NCBI GenBank assembly: GCA_016207515.1
Contig: JACQPN010000019.1
Span: forward strand, 1 to 64,000
DNA from: Euryarchaeota archaeon
GTDB lineage: Archaea; Thermoplasmatota; SW-10-69-26; JACQPN01
Direction of reading: 5' to 3'
Length of the DNA stretch: 64,000 bases
The notes beneath the pieces are model-generated. The model made no database searches and had not been told where the DNA came from. It saw nothing but the letters and a program-made list of their open reading frames with translations. A program made the translations under genes and the position numbers. Position 1 is the stretch's first letter. Each line of letters begins with the position of its first letter. Below, piece after piece: positions 56,947-64,000 of the stretch.

Positions 56947-58572
56947 CTATCCACGCGGAGGGCCCCGCGACATCTTGCGCACGATCTTCCCCATTCTCTC
57001 CTCCCGCTTCGCCTCTATCCTAAGGAACGCCTCGTCGCGTGTTCCCGTGGCGACTAGGACGACGATGCGCCCGATCCGACCGCGCCCGGTGCGTCCACGC
57101 CTCTGGATGGTCCGTATCTCGCTGGCGACGGGCTCGTAGAAGACGACGAGGTCGACGGCGGGGATGTCTAGTCCCTCCTCGGCGACGCTCGATGCTACGA
57201 GCACGTTGAAGCCGCCAGTCCGGAACTCGTCCAGTATCTCGCGCTGGCGCTCCTGGCTCAAGCCCTCGTCGCCTTCGTTTCGGCTCGCTTGCCCCACGAA
57301 GCGCGTTGCCGAGATGTGCATCGCGTCGAGCATCTCCATGATCACGCGGATCGTGTCTCGGTACTGGACGAAGACGATCACCTTGCTAGACGTACTCTCG
57401 GCAAGCTGCGCCTTGACTATCTCGAGGAGCGCGCTCATCTTCGGGTGCGACGTCGAGGGAAAGTCTTGGAGGCTCCGTCTCGCTTCGACGATGCGAGGAT
57501 CGTTGAGGAAGGTCGCCTCGGAGCGTGCGGGTTTCTCCTTCTTCGCCATGCGATCGAGATAATCCGTCAACGGAAGGGTGCCTTGGGTCTCAAGGAGTTC
57601 GAGGCAATGGGCCGCGTGGACGCCGATGGTCTGGTCTTGAAGGAGGGGGAAGAGCGTCTTGTTCCCGCGGCCTATCGCCGCCCGGAGGGCGTTGCCCGCT
57701 TTGATGAGGTCGCCTTTGCCGACGTACTCGGGGGGCTTAGGGGGCACGAAACCTCTGGCCTGGAGTCTCTTCACGCGTTCCCGCAATGTCGCATCGAAAT
57801 GCGTCGCGAGGCGTTTCATGTACCCGGGGAGTTCGACACGGACGATCCCGGCGTCGATCGTCGCCACGTACGGGGCCACATCGGCGTCCGCCTCGGTGCG
57901 GATCTCGGCGGACGTGAGCCCCAAGGCCGCCATCACGTTCTCGATTTTTGCCCTCGATGAGCCTGGAGACGCCGTTATCCCGAGGAGTCGCGGGGGCTCG
58001 GGGACAGAGAGAGCGCGTGCGGCCACGTCCACGTACGCATAGGCGCCGGCCGCCCGGTGGGCCTCGTCGAAGATGACGAGAACGCAATCGTCGAGCGTGT
58101 AGAGTCCTGCCTCAAGGTCGTTTCGGACGGTCTGCGGCGTTGCAAGGACGATGCGCGAGGCGTCCCACAGATCCTTGCGCTCTTGGGCGGGGACGCTTCC
58201 AGTGAAGAGGGATGTCGGGGTCTCCTTCATAAGGGCGAGCATGGAGTCCTTGTGCTGCTGCGCCAAGGGACGCGTCGGGCTCAAGAACAACACTTTTCCG
58301 CCGCTGGACTTGATTATCGCGTCCGCGATGACCAACGCCGCGACCACCGTCTTTCCCAGGCCCGTCGGAAGGACGACAAGGAGGTTTTCCCGTATTGCCC
58401 GCGCAGCGATTGCGACCTGGTACTCGCGCGCCTCGACGGCCCCGGCCCGTATCATCGGATGCGAGACGTGGCCGTCCACGATCTTGAACGGGGCGTCGGC
58501 GGGTGCGGCGGGCGACGGGTGGCCCTTGGCGCTTTGGTAGAACTCGCCGAGGCGGGATTGCTTCGGGGCCAC
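56947..58572 (-). CDS. Hef/FANCM-like SF2 helicase without nuclease domain
   Basis: A 541-residue DNA helicase. Walker A PTGLGKT (69-75), DEAH box (169-172), TASPG motif, an inserted helical thumb (about 230-380), and the C-terminal helicase part with VIFVQYRDTIRVIMEML, ASSVAEEGLDIP and QRRGRTGRGR. These fit the helicase half of archaeal Hef, which remodels stalled forks. The XPF-type nuclease and HhH half found in euryarchaeal Hef is missing. Residues 5-12 (QSRLGEFY) match a PCNA-interacting peptide. GTG 58572 is about 27 bases from a TTTAAG TATA-like box. Confidence 0.9.
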   Translation of the reverse strand: MAPKQSRLGEFYQSAKGHPSPAAPADAPFKIVDGHVSHPMIRAGAVEAREYQVAIAARAIRENLLVVLPTGLGKTVVAALVIADAIIKSSGGKVLFLSPTRPLAQQHKDSMLALMKETPTSLFTGSVPAQERKDLWDASRIVLATPQTVRNDLEAGLYTLDDCVLVIFDEAHRAAGAYAYVDVAARALSVPEPPRLLGITASPGSSRAKIENVMAALGLTSAEIRTEADADVAPYVATIDAGIVRVELPGYMKRLATHFDATLRERVKRLQARGFVPPKPPEYVGKGDLIKAGNALRAAIGRGNKTLFPLLQDQTIGVHAAHCLELLETQGTLPLTDYLDRMAKKEKPARSEATFLNDPRIVEARRSLQDFPSTSHPKMSALLEIVKAQLAESTSSKVIVFVQYRDTIRVIMEMLDAMHISATRFVGQASRNEGDEGLSQERQREILDEFRTGGFNVLVASSVAEEGLDIPAVDLVVFYEPVASEIRTIQRRGRTGRGRIGRIVVLVATGTRDEAFLRIEAKREERMGKIVRKMSRGPPRG

Positions 58573-58663
58573 ACCGCGGCATCGGGCGGGGCGGGCTTAA
58601 ACCAGCCGTCGTCGCTGCCGGTGGAGGCGGCAAGGAATAACCGTGGGAAGGGCTTCGCCAGTC

Positions 58664-59350
58664 GTGGAAGACGCTTCGACCCCGGCAAGACCGGGCCCCG
58701 CGGGCCCTCCCTTTTCGACTTGGGCGCGCCGGTTCCTCATCGTGGGGCACAAGGCCCGCACCGACGGCGATTTCAACCTCAAGGACGTCCCGGGAACAAG
58801 TGGCCGGCTCGACGTCCTGGCCCGTTGCCTCACGACCGGGCTCCTGATCTCCAACGGCATCAGGAAAGACACGGCGGTGTACCTTCTTCTTCGCGGTCCT
58901 CCGGGGCCCATGAAGGTGCTGCGCTTCGACGGGGCGTCCTTGAAGAACCTGAACCCCGACGAGCGAAGCGCCGCTACCCTGGTCCAGGCCGCTTCGCGCG
59001 TCCCCGTGGGACCGGGCGGTTGGCTGGAAGTGGCAACCGGCATCGCAGTGGCGCTTGCGGACGAGGCGCTCTTCAAAGCCGAATTCTCCGACCTCACGCG
59101 TGTGATCCTGTCGGAGGGTGGCGAGGACCTGGACAGGGCCGCCTTCGAGAAGGCTGTGGTCATCCTCGGCGGACACACGGATGTCGATGAAGCGGATCTA
59201 CGACTTCTTCGAGCCGGAGACGCCGTGCGGATCCGTTTGGGGCCCCTGTCACTCCATGCCGATCAGTGCGTTACCGTCGTCCACCACGTCATAGACTCAA
59301 AAGTGGGTCGAAAGGGAGGCAGCGCGGCTTTAAAATTATTGGGAGGCTGA
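58664..59350 (+). CDS. trmY: tRNA (pseudouridine-54-N1)-methyltransferase TrmY
   Basis: A SPOUT-fold methyltransferase. Family marks are RRFLIVGHKARTDGDFNLKDVPGTSGRLDVLARCL, SNGIRKDTAVYLLLRG and VILGGHTDVDEADLR, then LGPLSLHADQCVTVVHHVID with the late Cys. It makes N1-methylpseudouridine at position 54 of tRNA, an archaeal feature. GTG 58664 is preferred; GTG 58643 would fall nearly inside the TATA-like GAATAACC. Even so there is a 20-residue Pro/Ala extension before the usual start. It is divergent from the helicase gene. Confidence 0.9.
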   Translation: MEDASTPARPGPAGPPFSTWARRFLIVGHKARTDGDFNLKDVPGTSGRLDVLARCLTTGLLISNGIRKDTAVYLLLRGPPGPMKVLRFDGASLKNLNPDERSAATLVQAASRVPVGPGGWLEVATGIAVALADEALFKAEFSDLTRVILSEGGEDLDRAAFEKAVVILGGHTDVDEADLRLLRAGDAVRIRLGPLSLHADQCVTVVHHVIDSKVGRKGGSAALKLLGG

Positions 59351-59738
59351 AAGATGAAGGCACGCGCTGCTATAGGGATAAGGGCCCAGCGGTCTAAATA
59401 TGTTGCGTTTTGATGGTAAACTTGTCCGAAAATAGCGAAAGCATATGCTTGACGGGAGGCCGCGAATACGTCAGAAAAACGGTTCCGGCGAATCATCGGT
59501 CACGCATCGGACCCTTCGCGCCGCGACCCTAACATGTCCGCCCCCAAGGCATCCGTGACCCGGTGACGACGCATCGGTCTCAAATGATTCCGGGGGTCGG
59601 CCCCGGTCTTTGAGGCACTCGTGGCGGGGTGCCGACGATGTGGCTCAAAAGCGTGAAGCGCTCGCCAAAGTCGGCGAAAACGTCGATTTTCGGTCAATGC
59701 TGATGTCGCGAAAAGCAGTGGAACTACGAAAAGCGCCA
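59351..59738. other. 388-bp convergent intergenic region
   Basis: No convincing gene. It includes an AT-richer part at about 59390-59450 and a GC-rich part with GGGGGTCGGCCCC at 59591-59603, a short hairpin. An 80-residue frame on the minus strand (59500-59742) begins hydrophobically right after nuoN, but turns Arg/His-rich and is doubtful. Confidence 0.45.
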
Positions 59739-61376
59739 TCACGGGGCGAGGACAAGGAGGCTCTGCGCCGCCCGCGTCGACAACTCGATGATGGGATTCG
59801 GGTAGACGCCGATGACGACGACGGCGATCATCGCAAGGACGACTGCCGCCGTGACGCCCCTCGGCATCGCGATGGGCCCGGTCGCTATCGTCTCCTCGAC
59901 GTACATGTAACGCACGACCCGGGCGTAGTAGAAGAGCGAAAGCGCGCTATTCAATATCCCGGCGATGGCCAACCAAAGGAGCCATTCCTTCCCGGGAAGG
60001 CCCGCCACCGAAACGGCGGAGGAGAACAGCACGAACTTCGACGCGAAGCCCGCGAGCGGCGGGAGGCCCGCAAGCGAGATGAGGAAAAGCGCCATGGCGA
60101 ACGCGATGAGAGGCGCTCTCTTTCCGAGGCCTCGGAAATCCTCGATCCTGCCCGAGAAACCAGAAACGGCGAGCCCGGCGACGACGATGAAAGCGCCCAT
60201 CGTGATGAGCGCGTGCGTCAGGATCTGGAAGATTCCGCCTGTGACACCGTACACGGTCCCAACGGCGAACGCTATAAGGATGTAACCGGCCTGGGCGATG
60301 GATGAGTACGCAAGCATCCTCTTGATGTCCGTCTGGCTCAAGGCGACGAGGTTCCCGACCGTCATCGTGAGTATCGCGAAGATGGCGATGGCGACGTCCC
60401 AATTCGCCTTGACTCCTATGAGGGCGATGAAGAGTATCTTGAAGAGTGCTGCGAAACCCGCCTTCTTCGTACCGGCCGCAAGAAGGCCTGAGACCGGCGT
60501 CGGCGAGCCCTCGTAGACATCAGGGGCCCAGAGGTGGTACGGGAACATCGCCACCTTGTAGCCGAAGCCGGCGAGGAGCAGGATAGTGGACAATACGAGA
60601 AGAGGGTTGAACGCGGGCGCGCCCGTGAGAAGCCGTGATATCGCGGCGATGTCCGTGGTGCCGGTGATGGCATATATCATGCTGATGCCATAGAGGATGA
60701 GGGCACTCGACAACGCCCCGACGATGAAGTACTTCATCCCGGCTTCCGCGGAGGCGGAGGCCTCCCCGGGGGAAGCGGTCGCCGAAGGTCCTCGATGGGC
60801 CTCCATCGCATGACCGGCGTCGCCGCGCGACGGGTCGACCAGTGGCTCGACGCTTCGCTCCGGCGACCTCGCGTCCTTCTTGTGGTAGGTCGCGAGAACG
60901 TAAGTGGCGAAGGACGCGAGTTCGAGCCCCAGGAATATCGTCAATAGTTCGCGGCCAGAGGCGATGACCATCATGCCGACCGTGCTGAAGATGATGAGAC
61001 CGTAGTATTCGCCTTCGTTACCGCGCCCGACGTTCCTCGACGATGCAGTGGTCCCGCTGAGTCTCTGGAGGTATGCGGGGCTTCCAAGCACCATGAGGAA
61101 AGCGACGGCGATGAAGATGAGTTTCATCACTTGCGCGAAGGGGGTGATCTCGTAGACGCCGAAAAGCAGCGGGCCCGCAAGCGTCGCCTCCGGTATCCAC
61201 GACGTGAGTCCGGAAGGGAAAAGCGTCCCGAAGGTCCACCAGCCCGCGATAAGGAGGGCGAGCGCCGTCATCCAAGCAAGAAGCCTCTTGTTCTCCACGA
61301 AGAGGCCGACGACGGGAAGGGCCACGGCGAAGACCAAGAGCAGTAGCTCCGGTGCAAGGGCGGCCTCGCTCGTCAT
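59739..61376 (-). CDS. nuoN: NADH-quinone oxidoreductase-type subunit N
   Basis: A 545-residue antiporter-like complex I subunit with about 14 membrane segments. Family marks are GRELLTIFLGLELASFATYVLA, GLGYKVAMFPYHLWAPDVYEG (here GFGYK, with the pumping Lys) and MLAYSSIAQAGYIL. A hydrophilic insert of about 45 residues, Pro/Ser/Ala-rich, lies at about 169-214, before the conserved EAGMKYFIVGA. It would help pump protons in a complex I or Fpo/Fqo-like enzyme. Overlaps nuoM by 4 bases (ATGA). Confidence 0.93.
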   Translation of the reverse strand: MTSEAALAPELLLLVFAVALPVVGLFVENKRLLAWMTALALLIAGWWTFGTLFPSGLTSWIPEATLAGPLLFGVYEITPFAQVMKLIFIAVAFLMVLGSPAYLQRLSGTTASSRNVGRGNEGEYYGLIIFSTVGMMVIASGRELLTIFLGLELASFATYVLATYHKKDARSPERSVEPLVDPSRGDAGHAMEAHRGPSATASPGEASASAEAGMKYFIVGALSSALILYGISMIYAITGTTDIAAISRLLTGAPAFNPLLVLSTILLLAGFGYKVAMFPYHLWAPDVYEGSPTPVSGLLAAGTKKAGFAALFKILFIALIGVKANWDVAIAIFAILTMTVGNLVALSQTDIKRMLAYSSIAQAGYILIAFAVGTVYGVTGGIFQILTHALITMGAFIVVAGLAVSGFSGRIEDFRGLGKRAPLIAFAMALFLISLAGLPPLAGFASKFVLFSSAVSVAGLPGKEWLLWLAIAGILNSALSLFYYARVVRYMYVEETIATGPIAMPRGVTAAVVLAMIAVVVIGVYPNPIIELSTRAAQSLLVLAP

Positions 61377-62860
61377 AGTCCACCTCTCGCGGCCGCGAGT
61401 ATCGCGGCCGTTGCAGGGTTACTGAAGTCGTTGAGGTACGACGGGAGGAGCCCAAAGCCGACAATCAACACGATGAGTATCATGAGGGGAATGGCCTCGA
61501 ACGCGTGCCAATCCGTGAGATGGTGCGTCTCGACCTTTGTCGTGAGCGGTCCGAAGAACGACCGTTCCAATGCCCACAGGTAGTAACCCGCGGTGACGGC
61601 GACGGAGGCGATCGGTAAGATTATCACCCATCCGAAGGCGTCCCACGTGGCGATGAAGACCTGGAGTTCGGCGACGAAACCCGCCATCCCGGGAAGCCCC
61701 AACGAGGCGAGGCTCGCGGCGACCATCGCAAAAGTGGCGTTGGGCATCTTCTGCGCGAGGCCCCCTAGTTCGGGAATCTGCCTCGTCCCGGCGGCGTGCC
61801 CCACGAGACCGCACATCATGAAGAGGGCCGGCGAGATGAGGCCGTGGGCGAAGAGCATGAAGATGGCGCCGTTGATGCCGATGGGGTCGCCGGTAACGAG
61901 ACTAGCCGCGATGCCAAGGAAGACGAAGCCCATGTGCGACACGGAAGAGTAGGCGACGAGCTTCTTCAAGTCCTTCTGTGAGAGGCATATCATCGCGCCG
62001 TAGAGGATGGACAATATGCCGATGACGAGAAACCACGGGACGAACCATTGGGCGCCGAACGGAAGGGCGGGAAGCGCGATCCGCAGGAATCCGTATGCGC
62101 CGAGCTTCAACAAAACGCCGGCGAGCATCACGGAACCGGCCGTCGGTGCCTCCACGTGGGCATCGGGGAGCCACGTGTGGAACGGGACCATCGGGAGTTT
62201 CACGCCGAAGCCGATGAAAAGGGAGCCGAAGATGAGGATCTGAGTTGCATGTGGGATAAGCGGCGCGGCCTTCGCTATCTCCACCATCGAGAAAGTTCCC
62301 ACACCCGTCTCGAAGTAGATGGCCATGAAGCCGAGGAGCATCACGAGCGAGGCGGTGAACGTGTAGACGAAGAACTTGATCGCCGCGTACTTCCGCCGGG
62401 GACCGCCCCATATGGCGATGATGAAGTACATGGGGATGAGCACCACCTCCCAGAAAATGTAGAACAGGAAATAGTCGAGAGACGAGAAGACGCCCATGAC
62501 GGCCGTCTCAAGAACGAGAAGAAGCGCGAAGAATTCGGTCGTCCGTTCCGTGACGTCCCACGAGAACCAGATGGAGAGCGTCGTGAGAAGGGCGGTGAGC
62601 CAAAAAAGCGGCATGGAGAGCCCGTCGAGGCCGACCGAGTACGAGATGCCGAGTGTTGGGATCCACGGATACGTCGCCACATAATCGTACGGTATGCGCG
62701 TGTTGAGGTTGAGCCACATCCAACTCGAGACCGCCAAGGCGACGAGGCTGACTGCGAACGCCGTGTACTTCACGATTGTATTGTTCTTGCCGACGAGGAA
62801 GAGAAGTACAGCGCCGACGAACGGTATCGCGAGGGCCAACGAGATGTAATCGGTGGCCAT
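61373..62860 (-). CDS. nuoM: NADH-quinone oxidoreductase-type subunit M
   Basis: A 495-residue antiporter-like subunit with about 14 membrane segments. Marks are YSVGLDGLSMPLFWLTALLT, EVVLIPMYFIIAIWGG (Glu in the pumping path), GVKLPMVPFHTWLPDAHVEAPTAGSVMLAGVLLKLG and KKLVAYSSVSHMGFV. It sits between nuoL and nuoN in the usual order, with 1 base between it and nuoL and a 4-base overlap with nuoN, so all three are in one operon. Confidence 0.95.
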   Translation of the reverse strand: MATDYISLALAIPFVGAVLLFLVGKNNTIVKYTAFAVSLVALAVSSWMWLNLNTRIPYDYVATYPWIPTLGISYSVGLDGLSMPLFWLTALLTTLSIWFSWDVTERTTEFFALLLVLETAVMGVFSSLDYFLFYIFWEVVLIPMYFIIAIWGGPRRKYAAIKFFVYTFTASLVMLLGFMAIYFETGVGTFSMVEIAKAAPLIPHATQILIFGSLFIGFGVKLPMVPFHTWLPDAHVEAPTAGSVMLAGVLLKLGAYGFLRIALPALPFGAQWFVPWFLVIGILSILYGAMICLSQKDLKKLVAYSSVSHMGFVFLGIAASLVTGDPIGINGAIFMLFAHGLISPALFMMCGLVGHAAGTRQIPELGGLAQKMPNATFAMVAASLASLGLPGMAGFVAELQVFIATWDAFGWVIILPIASVAVTAGYYLWALERSFFGPLTTKVETHHLTDWHAFEAIPLMILIVLIVGFGLLPSYLNDFSNPATAAILAAARGGL

Positions 62861-62861
62861 G

Positions 62862-64000
62862 CTAGAGGCCTCCCCGCGGCAGTCTTGGCACGATGTAGAT
62901 GACGAACATGAAGAGCACCACGAGGCCGCCGATCATCCAAGCGGCATAGTCCTGTACGTTGCCACTCGTCTGCTTTCTGGCACTCTCGGAGCCGGACTGC
63001 CCGGTGGTCGAGATCCCATTCACGACCGCGTCGATGACGTGCTCGTCGAACCAGTCGATGACCGCGGCGGCGCCGAGGACCACGCGATTTGCGAATGCGC
63101 CGTAGAGGTCGTCCATGTAGTATTTCTTGGTGAGGACAAGGTGGAAAGGCGCACCCCAGGTCCGTTTCACGTGGTCGGGGTCGATGGAGCCCTTCGAGTA
63201 GACGAGGTACGCAAGGAGGATGCCGCCGACCCCGGCGACGATGCTCACGTAGGTGAGAGGACTTGCAAAGGTCTCGGCGAGGATCTCGCCGAAACCGGCC
63301 GAATGGTGCTCGGCCTCGCCCACATGGAACGTCGAGGCGAACCCGCCAGTGGACACCGCCCACAATCCGCTGCCCACGGCGAGGACGGCCAGGACAAGGA
63401 GTGGTCCTGTCATTTTCAACGGGGACTCATGCGGCGTGCCGTGATGTTCGCCGGGGTGGTGCGCGACGTGGGTCGCGCCCCGGTGCTTTCCCTCGAACGT
63501 CATGAAGTAGAGCCGGAACATGTAGAAGGCCGTCATGAGCGCGGTCAGGACGCCTAGGACGTACAGTATGAGGAACGTCGTCCCGTACGTCGGGTGGCTT
63601 GTCGCAAGGAAAACGGTCGCGAGCAGTTCGTCCTTGCTCCAAAATCCGGAAAGCGGCGGGATGCCGGCGATCGAGAGCGACGCGAGAAGGAACGTGATCG
63701 CGGTGACAGGCATGAACTTGCGGAGCCCCCCCATCTCACGCATATCATTCGTATGCACGGCATGTATCACGCTTCCCGCCCCCAGGAACAGGAGCGCTTT
63801 GAAGAACGCGTGGTTCATGAGGTGGAACTGGGACGTCGTCCACCCTTCGGCCGCGACCGTCGTGCCGACGAGGGCCGCGCCGGCTCCGAGACCGAGGAAC
63901 ATGTACGCAAGCTGCGACACGGTGGAGTAGGCGAGGACCCGTTTGATGTCGTATGCGACGAGCGCCATGGACGCCGCGAGGAACGCCGTGAAGCCGCCGA
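62862..64000 (-). CDS. nuoL: NADH-quinone oxidoreductase-type subunit L, 5' end beyond window
   Basis: The frame stays open to the window edge; the visible 379 residues are the C-terminal part. Marks are ALVAYDIKRVLAYSTVSQLAYMF, HLMNHAFFKALLFLGAGSVIHAVH, SIAGIPPLSGFWSKDELLA and the long lateral-helix and last-segment region near the end. It would be the outermost proton-pumping subunit with the lateral helix. No NuoE, F or G is visible, so whether NADH, F420 or ferredoxin gives the electrons cannot be judged here. Confidence 0.94.
   Translation of the reverse strand, partial: GGFTAFLAASMALVAYDIKRVLAYSTVSQLAYMFLGLGAGAALVGTTVAAEGWTTSQFHLMNHAFFKALLFLGAGSVIHAVHTNDMREMGGLRKFMPVTAITFLLASLSIAGIPPLSGFWSKDELLATVFLATSHPTYGTTFLILYVLGVLTALMTAFYMFRLYFMTFEGKHRGATHVAHHPGEHHGTPHESPLKMTGPLLVLAVLAVGSGLWAVSTGGFASTFHVGEAEHHSAGFGEILAETFASPLTYVSIVAGVGGILLAYLVYSKGSIDPDHVKRTWGAPFHLVLTKKYYMDDLYGAFANRVVLGAAAVIDWFDEHVIDAVVNGISTTGQSGSESARKQTSGNVQDYAAWMIGGLVVLFMFVIYIVPRLPRGGL

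Noticed and set aside
59500-59742. 80-residue gene after nuoN beginning MMALFVVPLLFATSA
   Set aside because: The hydrophobic start is short and the rest is Arg/His-rich low-complexity sequence, with no family and no further support.

Overview
The window looks like a chromosomal segment of a high-GC archaeon, most probably an uncultured member of Thermoplasmatota (inference). Support comes from archaeal-type information genes (peptide chain release factor aRF1, archaeal PheT, Taw1 wyosine synthase, TrmY, a Hef-like helicase, translin), a class II HMG-CoA reductase, archaeal pyrB/pyrI, PGF-CTERM-type sorting signals, and TATA boxes about 26 nt ahead of leaderless ATG/GTG starts. There is one tRNA gene and no rRNA.

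Layout. 0-5 kb: a membrane-anchored double winged-helix regulator, a YprB-like exonuclease, a purine salvage pair (nucleoside phosphorylase and hypoxanthine/guanine phosphoribosyltransferase), and a hairpin-rich repeat region. 5.8-16.6 kb: a fused flavin/iron-sulphur glycolate or D-lactate dehydrogenase, an archaeal HTH regulator, a tightly overlapping trio (small Cys protein, GNAT, short CysRS-like protein), 2-oxoacid:ferredoxin oxidoreductase, and two tandem paralogous membrane proteins. 16.5-26 kb: UbiB-like kinase, pheT, class II HMG-CoA reductase, pyrBI, TrkH, msrA, DUF488. 26-29 kb: a MOSC protein, tRNA-Leu(CAG) with a partial copy of its 3' part, hairpins, and an 80-bp direct repeat. 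29-38 kb: secreted proteins, a GT4 glycosyltransferase, translin, a D-3-phosphoglycerate-dehydrogenase-like protein, an MFS transporter with an extra outer domain, USP and membrane proteins. 38-52 kb: an accessory, surface-directed region with a giant Kelch/FN3 protein, a STAND regulator, small secreted paralogues, a VapBC pair, Taw1, cyclophilin, cupredoxin and a subtilase. 52-59 kb: argS, aRF1, UMP kinase, a second VapBC pair, Hef-like helicase, trmY. 59.7-64 kb: nuoN, nuoM and nuoL (cut by the window end).

How the genes fit together. Pyrimidine (pyrB, pyrI, pyrH) and purine salvage genes, isoprenoid synthesis (HMGR), ferredoxin-linked 2-oxoacid oxidation and complex I-type membrane subunits suggest a respiring heterotroph. 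Secreted protease, peptide-type transporter, cupredoxin and adhesin-like repeat proteins suggest protein degradation and surface contact.

Most interesting candidates: the GNAT plus anticodon-domain-less CysRS pair, reminiscent of MshD/MshC; the 37-nt-period hairpin array near 3.7 kb; the interrupted tRNA-Leu 3' copy; the Cys-Cys Kelch repeats; and the two VapBC operators.
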